Shown here piece by piece: positions 8,448 through 16,660 of a stretch of 64,000 nucleotides of DNA. Origin of the DNA: Desulfovibrio sp. G11. Lineage in GTDB: Bacteria; Desulfobacterota; Desulfovibrionia; Desulfovibrionales; Desulfovibrionaceae. Position 1 is the stretch's first letter, and each line of letters opens with the position of its first letter. The translations under genes were made by a program, and so were the position numbers. The DNA is taken from contig NZ_LT984798.1 in NCBI RefSeq assembly GCF_900243745.1, positions 2,812,001 through 2,876,000 on the forward strand, given 5' to 3'. Under the pieces are notes generated by a model, which made no database searches, was not told the origin of the DNA, and worked only from the letters and a program-made list of their open reading frames with translations.

Positions 8448-8476
8448 AAAAAAGCGGGGTTTTCCCCCGCTTTTTT
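8448..8476. terminator. Bidirectional intrinsic terminator
   Basis: AAAAAAGCGGGG (8448-8459) pairs with CCCCGCTTTTTT (8465-8476) around a 5-base loop. The run of T on either strand lets it stop transcription from both sides. It closes the prophage cargo gene. Confidence 0.85.
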
Positions 8477-8488
8477 ACATGGCTTCTT

Positions 8489-8582
8489 GTGCCAACTTGT
8501 GCGCGAATCAGTGCCAACTTGTTCGCCCGCTTATTCTGGTTGTTTCTGTTTTTTAGTGCGCGTGTTGGGAATGGTGTTGGGA
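8489..8582 (+). repeat. Paired direct repeats near tRNA-Val (candidate integrase arm sites)
   Basis: GTGCCAACTTGT occurs at 8489-8500 and 8511-8522, 22 bases apart. GTGTTGGGA occurs at 8562-8570 and 8574-8582. The two repeat pairs share an inverted CCAAC/GTTGG core and lie within 140 bases of the tRNA-Val 3' end. This is the layout of arm-type integrase binding sites in a phage attachment region, but it is inference only. Confidence 0.35.
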
Positions 8583-8590
8583 AAAATAAA

Positions 8591-8620
8591 GAAGGGTTAC
8601 AGCAAAAGCTGTAACCCTTC
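8591..8620 (-). terminator. Terminator of tRNA-Val
   Basis: A perfect 13-base-pair hairpin (GAAGGGTTACAGC with its complement, loop AAAA) lies 9 bases beyond the tRNA 3' end. On the minus strand it is followed by a T-rich stretch. Confidence 0.85.
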
Positions 8621-8628
8621 GATTTATT

Positions 8629-8704
8629 TGGTGGGCAGTGAGGGACTCGAACCCCCGGCCCCCGCCTTGTAAGGGCGATGCTCAACCAACTGAGCTAACT
8701 GCCC
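8629..8704 (-). tRNA. tRNA-Val (anticodon TAC)
   Basis: On the minus strand the sequence starts GGGCAGTTAGCTCAGTTGG, has an anticodon loop CTTACAA, a T-loop GGTTCGAGTCC and an encoded CCA. All four stems form, including the 7-base acceptor stem GGGCAGT/ACTGCCC. It is the probable attachment site of the prophage to its left. Confidence 0.95.
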
Positions 8705-8873
8705 GATAGAACTTGCTCAAGAAAACCAAGCTATATTATTTTTTTGTGCTTGTCATCATCAATTTGAATAAGGGGAGTGCATTGGCGAGACACAAAAGGA
8801 GTTTTACAGGCAAATGTATTTTTATCGTTGATTAAATATATATAATTTTATATAGCTGGAAAAGAGGTAGGTT

Positions 8874-9623
8874 ATGCGAATACTGCTTTTTTCCAGCGTA
8901 TTTTTTTTCAACGCCTGCCTGGTACTGGCTGCCGGAAACCTCAGTAATGAAAGTTTTTCCGCGGCCAAAAAAATGCTGGCAAGCCAAGTGTATCATGACC
9001 ATTCCGTTACACTGTACTGTGGTGCGGTCTATGATTCCGGCGGCGAAATTACCCTGCCGGAAGGGTTTTCAGTTGCTGCATATGCTGCACGGGCCGCAAG
9101 ACTGGAATGGGAGCACGTCCTGCCTGCAGAAAATATGGGCCGCTTTTTTCAGGAATGGAGACAAGGGCATCCTGCGTGCGTCAAAGGCGCCAAGCAGTAC
9201 AGGGGCCGACGCTGTGTGGAAAAAGTCAACAGCCATTACCGCCTCATGCAGGCTGATATGTATAACCTGTACCCGTCCATAGGTGCGGTTAATGCCCTGC
9301 GTTCCAACTTTATCTATGCCATGCTGCCGGAAGCCGTGTCGAGCTTTGGGCAATGCGCCATGAAAGTGGCAAGGAACAGGGCAGAACCGCCGGAGCGCGC
9401 GCGTGGTCAGATAGCACGTACCTATTTTTATATGGCAGAGGCCTATTCTTCATCCTACAGGATGAGCCACAGGCAACGAAAGCTTATGCGGGCCTGGAAC
9501 AGCCGGTATCCGGTGGATGCGTGGGAGTGCGCCCGGGCCGGGCGTATCGAGAGGCTTCAGGGCAACGAAAACAGGTTTGTCAAACAGGCCTGTCTGGAGG
9601 CCGGACTGTGGGCTGGGGACTGA
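8874..9623 (+). CDS. endA: Endonuclease I family nuclease, exported
   Basis: The 249-residue protein starts with a signal peptide (about residues 1-20, ending VLAAG) and carries the hallmarks of EndA-type periplasmic DNases: the EWEHVLPAENMG active-site block with the catalytic His, QADMYNLYPSIGAVNALRSN in the middle, and RGQIARTYFYMAEAY. EndA cleaves double-stranded DNA non-specifically outside the cytoplasm. The ATG follows an AGAGG ribosome site. The upstream 170 bases are very AT-rich and probably hold the promoter. It stands alone, ended by a bidirectional terminator shared with the cytochrome gene. Confidence 0.9.
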   Translation: MRILLFSSVFFFNACLVLAAGNLSNESFSAAKKMLASQVYHDHSVTLYCGAVYDSGGEITLPEGFSVAAYAARAARLEWEHVLPAENMGRFFQEWRQGHPACVKGAKQYRGRRCVEKVNSHYRLMQADMYNLYPSIGAVNALRSNFIYAMLPEAVSSFGQCAMKVARNRAEPPERARGQIARTYFYMAEAYSSSYRMSHRQRKLMRAWNSRYPVDAWECARAGRIERLQGNENRFVKQACLEAGLWAGD

Positions 9624-9667
9624 TAGCCTGCATAGCGCACAGCCGGCCAGGTTTTTTGGCAGGCCCA

Positions 9668-9705
9668 GCATAACGCCCCTGGAGAACTCCCCAGGGGCGT
9701 TATGC
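9668..9705. terminator. Bidirectional terminator between endA and cytochrome c
   Basis: GCATAACGCCCCTGG (9668-9682) pairs perfectly with its complement at 9691-9705 around an 8-base loop, between two convergent genes. Confidence 0.8.
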
Positions 9706-9711
9706 ATTTGG

Positions 9712-10023
9712 TTATTTAAGCTGGTTGAGGTATTCGGCGATATTTTTTATCTGCGCTTCAGTCAATGGCGCAAGCACTGCTTTCATTTTGATCAGGGGAC
9801 CGGTGGGGGATTCCATATTTTTAACCTTCTCCATCCCCGCCACCAGGCCGTCAACGGGTTTGCCCATCATTTTCCCGGGTGTGGGGGTATGACAGGAAGC
9901 GCAAAGAGCCGTGTAGAGCTTTGCGCCATCTTGTTCCTTATCCTGGGCTGTTGCGGGCTGGATGCCGCTCAAAAGCAGGGCTGCGGCCAGCGCGAATGCT
10001 CCATACTGCAGGTATTTTTTCAT
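9712..10023 (-). CDS. Monohaem c-type cytochrome, periplasmic (c553-like)
   Basis: The 103-residue protein has a cleavable signal peptide (residues 1-26, ending ATA) and one haem-binding CASCH motif at about residues 41-45, followed by a class I cytochrome c fold ending in the helix LTEAQIKNIAEYLNQLK. Met residues in the MESPTGPLIKMK region could supply the sixth iron ligand. Such cytochromes carry electrons in the periplasm of Desulfovibrio. The ATG follows AAGGA. It is monocistronic, and the redox partner cannot be told from context. Confidence 0.88.
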   Translation of the reverse strand: MKKYLQYGAFALAAALLLSGIQPATAQDKEQDGAKLYTALCASCHTPTPGKMMGKPVDGLVAGMEKVKNMESPTGPLIKMKAVLAPLTEAQIKNIAEYLNQLK

Positions 10024-10175
10024 GTTTTTTCCTTATGTTAAGGGCCGGGCCGCCACAGGCGGCGCAGGGGCGCAGGCCGCCTGCACGTATACCATAGCAC
10101 ATAAAAAATAGTGATACAGCAGGCAAACTGCCGGTGTTTTGAGAAAAAGCAGTGATTTTAAATGCTAACAGCAAT

Positions 10176-10203
10176 AAATAAAAAACCCCGGAAAACCGGG
10201 GTT
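10176..10203 (-). terminator. Terminator of rho
   Basis: AACCCCGG (10184-10191) and CCGGGGTT (10196-10203) form a hairpin with an AAAA loop. On the minus strand it is followed by a T run (complement of 10176-10185). Confidence 0.85.
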
Positions 10204-10237
10204 CAATAAGGCATTTGCAGGCTTTGTTTGAACAGGC

Positions 10238-11533
10238 CTATTTGCCCATGGCGTTCATAAAGTCTTTATTGGATTTGGTGCCGCGCATCTTGTCCAGCAG
10301 GAATTCCATACTGTCAATGGCAGACATGGGGGCCAGAATCTTGCGCAGTATCCAGACGCGGTTGAGCACGTCTTCGGGCAGCAGCAGGTCTTCCTTGCGG
10401 GTGCCGGTGCGGTTGATATCGATGGCAGGGAACACGCGCTTTTCCGAAAGATGGCGGTCCAGGTAGATTTCCATATTGCCTGTACCCTTGAACTCTTCAA
10501 AGATTACTTCGTCCATGCGTGAACCGGTATCAATCAGGGCGGTAGCGATAATGGTCAGGCTGCCGCCTTCTTCGATGTTACGGGCCGCACCGAAAAAGCG
10601 TTTGGGCCGCTGCAGGGCGTTGGCGTCCAGACCACCGGAAAGTACACGCCCGGACGAGGGGGTTACGGCGTTGTAGGCCCTGCCAAGGCGGGTGATCGAG
10701 TCAAGCAGGATAACAACATCGCGCTTGCGTTCTACAAGGCGTTTGGCCTTTTCAAGCACCATTTCACAGACCTGCACATGGCGCTGCGGCGGCTCGTCAA
10801 ACGTGGAACTGATTACTTCGGCCTTTTTGACCGTACGTTCCATATCCGTCACTTCCTCGGGGCGCTCGTCAATCAGCAGCACGATAAGGTAGACTTCCGG
10901 ATTATTGGCGTTGATGGCATTGGCAAGCGATTGGAGCAGAATGGTTTTGCCTGTGCGGGGGGGGGCTACAATAAGGCCGCGCTGACCACGACCAATGGGG
11001 GCCATGATGTCGATGACGCGGTTGGAAAGATTTTTCTCGCCATTTTCCATGACGAGCTGATGGTCGGGGTAGATGGGGGTAAGGTTGTCAAACAGGACGA
11101 GATTTTTGGCATGTTCCGGCGGTTCAAAGCCGATCTCGGTAACCTTCAGCAGGGCGAAGTAGCGCTCCCCTTCCTTGGGCGGGCGGATCTGCCCGGAAAC
11201 AATGTCACCTTTACGCAGGGAGAAGCGCCGGATTTGCGATGGCGACACATATATGTCGTCTGGTCCCGGCATGTAGCTGCAAAGGGGCGAGCGCAGAAAG
11301 CCAAAGCCATCCGGCAGTATCTCCAGCACGCCGTCGCCGTAGATGGCACCGTTCTGCGAGGCGCAGGTGGAAAGCAGTGCGAAGATAAGCTCTTGCTTTC
11401 GCATGGAACTGGCATTCTCAATCTCGTACTGTTCAGCCAGGTCCATGAGTTCCTGCATGCTGCGGGTCTTCAGGTCGGTGAGGCTCAGGGCGCTGTCTGT
11501 CAACAGTGTGGGGGTAGCTTTCTTTTTGCGCAT
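10238..11533 (-). CDS. rho: Transcription termination factor Rho
   Basis: Rho is the hexameric RNA helicase that ends transcription of untranslated RNA. From the ATG at 11533 ([11 protein letters not shown]) the protein has 431 residues, a normal length; a longer TTG-initiated frame to 11620 exists but gives an unusual N-terminus. It shows the N-terminal helix-extended-helix domain, the RNA-binding DGFGFLR motif (about residue 75), the Walker A APPRTGKT (about 190-197), [15 protein letters not shown] and the C-terminal [20 protein letters not shown]. It is monocistronic with its own terminator. Confidence 0.96.
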   Translation of the reverse strand: MRKKKATPTLLTDSALSLTDLKTRSMQELMDLAEQYEIENASSMRKQELIFALLSTCASQNGAIYGDGVLEILPDGFGFLRSPLCSYMPGPDDIYVSPSQIRRFSLRKGDIVSGQIRPPKEGERYFALLKVTEIGFEPPEHAKNLVLFDNLTPIYPDHQLVMENGEKNLSNRVIDIMAPIGRGQRGLIVAPPRTGKTILLQSLANAINANNPEVYLIVLLIDERPEEVTDMERTVKKAEVISSTFDEPPQRHVQVCEMVLEKAKRLVERKRDVVILLDSITRLGRAYNAVTPSSGRVLSGGLDANALQRPKRFFGAARNIEEGGSLTIIATALIDTGSRMDEVIFEEFKGTGNMEIYLDRHLSEKRVFPAIDINRTGTRKEDLLLPEDVLNRVWILRKILAPMSAIDSMEFLLDKMRGTKSNKDFMNAMGK

Positions 11534-11836
11534 AACTGTCCGATCTTTTGAATAAGACAAACTAAAACCATACAGTATTTTACAACACTGTACTATTGGC
11601 GATTGGATGTAAGGAGACAAAATAGGTGTGCGTGAAAGCGATTAGCCCATCTTTTGCATTATGGCAAGAGAAAAGTGACGTCTACACCTTAAAAAACACG
11701 TCACTCCCGGTCATGCTCCGGCAGCATACACAACCTTTTGGGTCGTGTGCGCCATACCCGACACAGCGGCTTGCCGTTAATTGCGGGCAGATACAGTCTT
11801 TTAGACCGGGTTGGGGGTGCCCCAAAAGGGGCCGGT
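11534..11836. other. Intergenic stretch between carD and rho
   Basis: No gene is seen in these 303 bases. A weak hairpin GCCCCAAAAGGGGC (11819-11832) just beyond the carD stop may serve as its terminator, though no T run follows. The rho promoter should lie on the minus strand in the AT-rich part around 11560-11700. Confidence 0.4.
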
Positions 11837-12352
11837 TCAGTTCTGGTTTTCTTCCGGCGGTGGCGGTGGCGCATAAAGTTCAAGCAATTCATCCCGAAGG
11901 CTGTCTTCCTCGACCTTAAGCACTTCGGCCAGTTCACCGGTGACGAGTCCCATGGCCTGCTCCTGCAGGCGGCGTTCACCAAAAGAAAGTTCCTTGGTGC
12001 GGCCGATAAGCAGAAGTTCGCGTAGAACTTCTGTAACCACGGCAAGCTCGGGGCTTTTCAGGCGTTCGGAATACTCGCGGAACCGCCGGTTCCAGTTCTG
12101 GCCGGTATGAACAACCTTGCCGGTGCTGCTGCGTAGCTCTTCAAGAATGCGTTCCGCCTCTTCCGTCGTGGTAAGAGTGCGCAGCCCCACGTGTGCAGCA
12201 TTGTTAACAGGAACCATCAACGTTACATTGTTGGCCTGAATGCGAACAATATAGAAATCACATGCGATACCGCCAATAGTCTGGCTATCGATGCTTTCTA
12301 TCTTGCCCACTCCCTGGGCTGGATATACAACGAGATCGTTCGGCGTGAACAT
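11837..12352 (-). CDS. carD: CarD-family RNA polymerase-binding transcription regulator
   Basis: The 171-residue protein begins MFTPNDLVVYPAQGVGKIES, the CarD/TRCF RNA-polymerase-interacting domain (residues 1-60), followed by a helical C-terminal domain with the WNRRFREYSERLKS segment. CarD-type proteins bind the RNA polymerase beta subunit and stabilise open promoter complexes, often at rRNA genes. The end is Pro-rich (PPPPPEENQN). It lies between pth and rho, all on the minus strand, matching the order I recall from Desulfovibrio. Confidence 0.9.
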   Translation of the reverse strand: MFTPNDLVVYPAQGVGKIESIDSQTIGGIACDFYIVRIQANNVTLMVPVNNAAHVGLRTLTTTEEAERILEELRSSTGKVVHTGQNWNRRFREYSERLKSPELAVVTEVLRELLLIGRTKELSFGERRLQEQAMGLVTGELAEVLKVEEDSLRDELLELYAPPPPPEENQN

Positions 12353-12738
12353 TATGCCACCACACGCCCCAAAGGAGCGCCACTGTACGAGACCTGGAGC
12401 GGAAAAAGCTGGAAGTCACGAATTTTGTTTGAATAAAAGATGAGTTGGAAACTTACTCTTCAAAGATAGTAGTCTAAATGTGTTGAAGAGTCCAGCCGAA
12501 AAAGCAAAAAAAGCACAGGGCTTGGCTGTTGATCGCCTTCAAGACCCGTTTACAGCAAAACAGCACCACGTTTATTGGCAGTGCCGCAGGATGTAAAGCA
12601 GTTCTTTACAGACTCACTAGTGAGTCATTCCCCTGTCCCAAGAGCAAAGGTACGGGGGGGTGCACATGGCATTCACCAGACCTCTGCGCTTCGTATTACT
12701 GGATACATACCACAAAACACCGGCGCCGTCACGCCGGG
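12353..12738. other. Intergenic region with a perfect 16-bp palindrome
   Basis: No gene or recognised RNA is seen in these 386 bases between the pth stop and the carD start. The notable feature is GACTCACTAGTGAGTC at 12611-12626, a perfect palindrome that could be an operator for a dimeric regulator or a short hairpin in the pth-carD transcript. A run of seven G at 12653-12659 follows. Confidence 0.5.
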
Positions 12739-13428
12739 TTAAGTATTATCTTTGTTTTGCGGGGTTGCGGAAGCTTCCGGGCTGTTGTTGCTGGCTTCAG
12801 CGTTTGCAGTCTGCCTTACGGGTTTGTGTGGCCGGGTCGTTTTTCCAGCCAGGCGCACGGCGCTGTCCAGGCCTTTGTCGGCAAAAGCAAACAGGACATC
12901 AAGCGCCAGTGGCAGGATGTGATCCAGGTTTTCGGCGTCTTCACCCTGGGGACGGCCCAGAACCCAGTTGGTCACATCGCCTTTGTGGGGGGGGCGGCCT
13001 ATGCCCATGCGCAGTCGGTAAAAATCCGGTGTGCCGAGAAGTTCGGTAATGGATTTCAAGCCGTTGTGCCCGGCATTGCCTCCGCCGAACTTGAAGCGCA
13101 GTTCACCGGGGGGTATGTCCAGTTCATCGTGGGCTACCACAAGGTCTGCTGCTTTGAGCTTATGCCAGGACAGTAGCGGCTGTACGCATTGCCCGCTGAG
13201 GTTCATGAATGTCTGCGGCTTGGCGGCCAGCCAGCAGCCGTCAAGGCGGGGCAGTCGCACACGCCACAACTGGCAGGAAAACTTGCCGCCGTTCATTTCG
13301 TCTACAGTGCCGTGACGGTAGCCAAAGTCCACAAAAGCGTCTACCAGGGCGAAGCCGCAGTTGTGCCGTGTGCCTTCATAGCGTGCGCCCGGATTGCCCA
13401 GACCCACCAGAACGCCATTATAGTCCAT
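12739..13428 (-). CDS. pth: Peptidyl-tRNA hydrolase
   Basis: Pth recycles tRNA by cleaving peptidyl-tRNA released from stalled ribosomes. The protein begins MDYNGVLVGLGNPGARYEGTR, carries the catalytic His in TRHNCGF (about residue 22), the AAKPQTFMNLSG block, HDELDIPPGELRFKFGG with the essential Asp, and NAGHNGLKS. At 229 residues it is longer than usual (about 190) because of a polar, low-complexity tail from about residue 195. A GGGAGG ribosome site precedes the ATG, which overlaps the hydrolase gene end by 11 bases, so the two are translationally linked. Confidence 0.95.
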   Translation of the reverse strand: MDYNGVLVGLGNPGARYEGTRHNCGFALVDAFVDFGYRHGTVDEMNGGKFSCQLWRVRLPRLDGCWLAAKPQTFMNLSGQCVQPLLSWHKLKAADLVVAHDELDIPPGELRFKFGGGNAGHNGLKSITELLGTPDFYRLRMGIGRPPHKGDVTNWVLGRPQGEDAENLDHILPLALDVLFAFADKGLDSAVRLAGKTTRPHKPVRQTANAEASNNSPEASATPQNKDNT

Positions 13429-14320
13429 ACGCTGCGCCTCCCTGAGCGCGACATGTCTTTTCCAGGTGCAAGGGAAGCCCCAGTCCTGCGCAGGCTGCCG
13501 CTGCGTGCCGTGCCATGTAGCGGCACAGCGCAGGGTTCATGGCAGCCAGGTGGCCTCCGCCGGGCAGCCAGACAAGCTTTTTTTGCGGTGCGCGTAGTTG
13601 CTCAAAAGTGCTCTGAACCCCGGCCGGGGTAAAAAGGGCGTCATTGACCGCACTGAAAAAATAAAGAGGGCATTGCATCTGTTCACTTATGGAGGCTGAA
13701 AGAAGGCTGGACAGATAGCCCAGCGGATAGCTCATGCGGCACTGCTTTCTGTTATAGGCAATATGGCGCGCGCCAGCTACAATGCGCCGCACGGAAAGAT
13801 ACGACTGCAAGGGCATGGGCAGGCGCGGTAGCCAACGCGCCAAAAAGCGTAATGTTGCTGCAAATTCATGCTTTTTGTTGCTCCAGCGCCGAAATATCGT
13901 CAGGTCCATAAGCCTGTCACTCTGCGGCAAAATGCCGGTAATGGGAAAAGCCGCGACGAGTTTTTGGGAGGCTGCGGCGTGTGCCATGGCAAGGATGCCG
14001 CCCTGGCTGTGCCCGCAAACGGCAACGGCGCGGTGTCCCCGTTTGCGCAGCCACTGCTCTGCAGCCAGACCGTCCTGCACAAGGTCGTCAAAGGTAAAGC
14101 CCGTCCAGTGGCTGTTGCGGCCATGGCCGGTGAAGTGCAGGGCGGCAACGCCAAAACCTGCCTCATGCAGGGCAGAAAGAAGCGGCCTGTACTGCACTGG
14201 CGAAAGCATAGTTCCCGGATAAAAAAGCATGACTCCGGCCCTGTGCTTGGGCCAGATTTCCAGGCTTGCCCTGCTGCCCAGCGGGCGCAGGGAATGATAG
14301 GTCACAGCATGGTGCGGCAT
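13418..14320 (-). CDS. Alpha/beta-fold hydrolase, lysophospholipase/esterase-like
   Basis: The product of about 300 residues, taken from the ATG at 14320 (MPHHAVTYHSLR), has an alpha/beta-hydrolase fold: the nucleophile elbow GHSQGG, an Asp candidate in NDALFTPAG, and the catalytic His in GGGHLAAMNP. The oxyanion region GVMLFYPGTM precedes it. The substrate is unknown; the resemblance is to YheT/lysophospholipase-like hydrolases. The gene sits between rplY and pth, overlaps pth by 11 bases and follows the rplY terminator. I know no functional link to translation beyond co-transcription with pth. Confidence 0.75.
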   Translation of the reverse strand: MPHHAVTYHSLRPLGSRASLEIWPKHRAGVMLFYPGTMLSPVQYRPLLSALHEAGFGVAALHFTGHGRNSHWTGFTFDDLVQDGLAAEQWLRKRGHRAVAVCGHSQGGILAMAHAAASQKLVAAFPITGILPQSDRLMDLTIFRRWSNKKHEFAATLRFLARWLPRLPMPLQSYLSVRRIVAGARHIAYNRKQCRMSYPLGYLSSLLSASISEQMQCPLYFFSAVNDALFTPAGVQSTFEQLRAPQKKLVWLPGGGHLAAMNPALCRYMARHAAAACAGLGLPLHLEKTCRAQGGAAYGL

Positions 14321-14492
14321 ATTCCAGAATATTCTACCGTTGCGAATATAGATCCGCAAAGTTTTTACGGCGTTCGTTACGGCGCCTTACTGCGCAACGG
14401 ATAACGGTCCTGTCTTTTATCCGTAAGCTCTTCGGCCAGCGGCGGACGCTGGTCGGGCAGGCGGCAGGGCTGCTTTAGCATGCATCTGTTCT

Positions 14493-14524
14493 AAAAAGGA
14501 GGCCGGTTCCGCAAGGAACCGGCC
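14493..14524 (-). terminator. Terminator of rplY
   Basis: GGCCGGTTCC (14501-14510) pairs with GGAACCGGCC (14515-14524); on the minus strand a TCCTTTTT run follows. Confidence 0.88.
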
Positions 14525-14579
14525 ATAAATGGTCGTAAATGGCCTGACCGGCTCATCGGTCTGCCGGCCCGGACAAAAG

Positions 14580-15179
14580 CTAGTCTTCGTCGCCTTCTTC
14601 TTCGGCATCGTCCTTGCTTTTGGAGATGACCGTCACCAGGGCATAGTTCTGGTCAAACTCGGCCCGCACGTTTTCGGGCAGCTTGAGGTCGCCCACGCTG
14701 ATGGTGTCGTTGATGCCCATATCGGTCACGTCAACGGTGATCTTCTGGGGCATGTTCAGCGGCTTGCTGGTGAGGCGTACCATTTCGCGATAGGTTTCGA
14801 GCACGCCGCCAAGCTTCACGCCGCGCGAGGTACCCACAAATTCCACGGGTACGTCAACGGTGACTTCCTTGTCAAGGTCCACGCCGTAAAAGTCGATGTG
14901 GGTGAAAGCGCGCTTGTAGGGGTGGAACTGCACCTGCCAGATAAGCACGGGATAGGCGGTTTTTTGGCCGTTTTCCTCGATTTCGAGGTTGAACACCGTG
15001 GTGTGGCCCATTTCTTCGTAAATTTTTTGCAGGGGCAGGGCAGGGGCCTGCACGGAAATGTTTTCACCCTTGGGGGTGTAGAACACGCCCGGGATCAATT
15101 TCTGGGCACGCAGGCGGCCGCTGGGGCCTTTGCCGTAACCTTCGCGTTTTTGCACGCTCAAAGTCTTTTCAATATTCAT
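14580..15179 (-). CDS. rplY: 50S ribosomal protein bL25, general stress (Ctc) type
   Basis: bL25 binds 5S rRNA. At 199 residues this is the long two-domain TL5/Ctc form: the 5S-binding N-terminal domain (about residues 1-90, SVQKREGYGKGPSGRLRAQK) and a C-terminal beta domain (VDVPVEFVGTSRGVKLGG), ending in an acidic tail DDAEEEGDED. A strong AAGGAG site precedes the ATG. It lies downstream of prs and ends in a hairpin terminator, the classical prs-rplY-pth neighbourhood. Confidence 0.95.
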   Translation of the reverse strand: MNIEKTLSVQKREGYGKGPSGRLRAQKLIPGVFYTPKGENISVQAPALPLQKIYEEMGHTTVFNLEIEENGQKTAYPVLIWQVQFHPYKRAFTHIDFYGVDLDKEVTVDVPVEFVGTSRGVKLGGVLETYREMVRLTSKPLNMPQKITVDVTDMGINDTISVGDLKLPENVRAEFDQNYALVTVISKSKDDAEEEGDED

Positions 15180-15446
15180 GGTCCACTCCTTGGCTTACCG
15201 CCGCCTGACACGTGCGGAAAAGTTCTTGAGAAATGCCGCCCGCCGGTCTTTTTGCTTTCTGACCGCCTGAGACTGCGTCCGTTGTCGGCCCGGCATGCCC
15301 TGCACGCCGTGCGCCCGGAATTCGCTTGCCCTTGCCGGAAAGCAAAAATCCGCATGGATCAGCGCTTTCTTTATTGTATCTTGCCATTCCCTTGCGGGAT
15401 GTGCGCCGTACGGCCGTGCGCGAAGGCTTTGCGCCGACGGTTTTTG

Positions 15447-16394
15447 CTAAACAAACAACACGCTGACCGAAGAACCGGTGTGAATGTTGTGAATGGTTTT
15501 GCCCAGAATCGCCGCCACCGAGATGACTTCGAGTTTCGGGCATCGTTCCAGCTTGTCGCCCAGCGGGATGGTGTCGGTGACAAAGACCTGTGAAAGGGCT
15601 TCGGTGGCATTGATGCGATCAATGGCCGGACCGGACAACACCGGATGCGTGGCACAGGCCACGATCTTTTTCGCTCCGTTTTTCATCAGAACTTCGGCCC
15701 CGGCGCACAAGGTTCCCGCGGTGTCGATCATGTCGTCCACCACAATGGCTACCCGGTCCTGCACGTCGCCAATGACGTGCATGGCCTGCGCCTGGTTGGG
15801 CTTGTCGCGTCTTTTGTCCACAATAGCCAGGGGCGCATCAAGGCGCTTGGCGTAGGCCCTGGCCCGTTCAACGCCGCCGGCGTCGGGCGAGACGATGACA
15901 ATTTTTTCTTCGCCGAGCTTGCGCAGGGCATCGAGCATTACAGGTACGGCAAAAAGGTTGTCCACAGGGCAATCAAAGTAGCCCTGGATCTGCCCTGCGT
16001 GCAGATCAATAGTCACCACGCGTTCTGCTCCGGCCACGCTGATGAAGTCGGCCACCATCTTGGCGCTTATGGGCGCACGGGGGCTGACCTTGCGGTCTTG
16101 CCGCGCATAGCCGTAATAGGGAATAACGGCTGTAATGCGGCCCGCGCTCGCCCTTTTAAGGGCGTCAAGCATAAGGCACAGCTGAACAAGGTTACGGTTG
16201 ACCGTGGGCGGACAAGTGGGTTGCACCACAAAAACATCGTCGCCGCGGACATTATCGCCGATTTCAATACGCAACTCCCCGTCGCTGAACGTGGTGGACA
16301 GCGTTGGGGTGAGCTGACAGCCCAGATGGTTGCAAATGGCCTTGGCCAATTCCGGATTGGAAGAACCGGTTACGATCTTAAGATCGCTGAACAT
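15447..16394 (-). CDS. prs: Ribose-phosphate pyrophosphokinase
   Basis: Prs makes PRPP from ribose 5-phosphate and ATP for nucleotide, His and Trp synthesis. The 315-residue protein from MFSDLKIVTGSSNPELA contains FSDGELRIEIGDNVRG, PYYGYARQDRK (ATP binding), VVTIDLHAGQIQGYFDCPVDN and the PRPP loop VVDDMIDTAGT. I chose the internal Met at 16394 because it follows a GGGGCGG ribosome site and matches the family start; eight codons more are open upstream. About 190 bases separate it from tRNA-Gln upstream, and 267 non-coding bases separate it from rplY. Confidence 0.96.
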   Translation of the reverse strand: MFSDLKIVTGSSNPELAKAICNHLGCQLTPTLSTTFSDGELRIEIGDNVRGDDVFVVQPTCPPTVNRNLVQLCLMLDALKRASAGRITAVIPYYGYARQDRKVSPRAPISAKMVADFISVAGAERVVTIDLHAGQIQGYFDCPVDNLFAVPVMLDALRKLGEEKIVIVSPDAGGVERARAYAKRLDAPLAIVDKRRDKPNQAQAMHVIGDVQDRVAIVVDDMIDTAGTLCAGAEVLMKNGAKKIVACATHPVLSGPAIDRINATEALSQVFVTDTIPLGDKLERCPKLEVISVAAILGKTIHNIHTGSSVSVLFV

Positions 16395-16579
16395 GAACCG
16401 CCCCGCCTTGCGCGTCAAAGAGCATTTAGGTTGTACACCCTTGCCTGCCGCCGGTCACGAAGTTGGCTGGCCTGTCGCCGCCATGGCCGGATGCGGGTAT
16501 TTACCCACACGGCAACCGGAGCGGTCGGGTATTTGCATAGCAGCCGCTCCAGCATTCACTGCGCGTCGTGCATGGTGTG

Positions 16580-16654
16580 TGGCTGGGATGGAAGGGTTCG
16601 AACCTTCGAATGACGGAGCCAAAACCCGTTGCCTTACCACTTGGCTACATCCCA
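16580..16654 (-). tRNA. tRNA-Gln (anticodon TTG)
   Basis: On the minus strand it starts TGGGATGTAGCCAAGTGG, has the anticodon loop TTTTGGC, a T-loop GGTTCGAACC and an encoded CCA. It lies 6 bases after the ispE stop, between ispE and prs, probably within one transcript. Confidence 0.95.
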
Positions 16655-16660
16655 GTATAA

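Larger units (their letters stand above)
1..8628. mobile_element. Mu-like tail-module prophage, right part, IS-rearranged
   Basis: The first 8 kb carries baseplate and tail genes in the order of Mu-like phages (gpN-, gpP-, gp45-, gp46-, gp47-, gp48-like, then tail fibre), but the block from gp45 C-half to tail fibre is reversed between two IS copies. The phage side ends near a tRNA-Val gene at 8629-8704, a common integration target for tyrosine-integrase phages. Head genes, integrase and left end lie outside the window. Phage identity is firm from the gene set; the exact right boundary is inferred. Confidence 0.8.

Noticed and set aside
8487-8672. 61-codon frame ending GSEGLEPPAPAL across tRNA-Val
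   Set aside because: A familiar artefact of translating a tRNA gene on the wrong strand.
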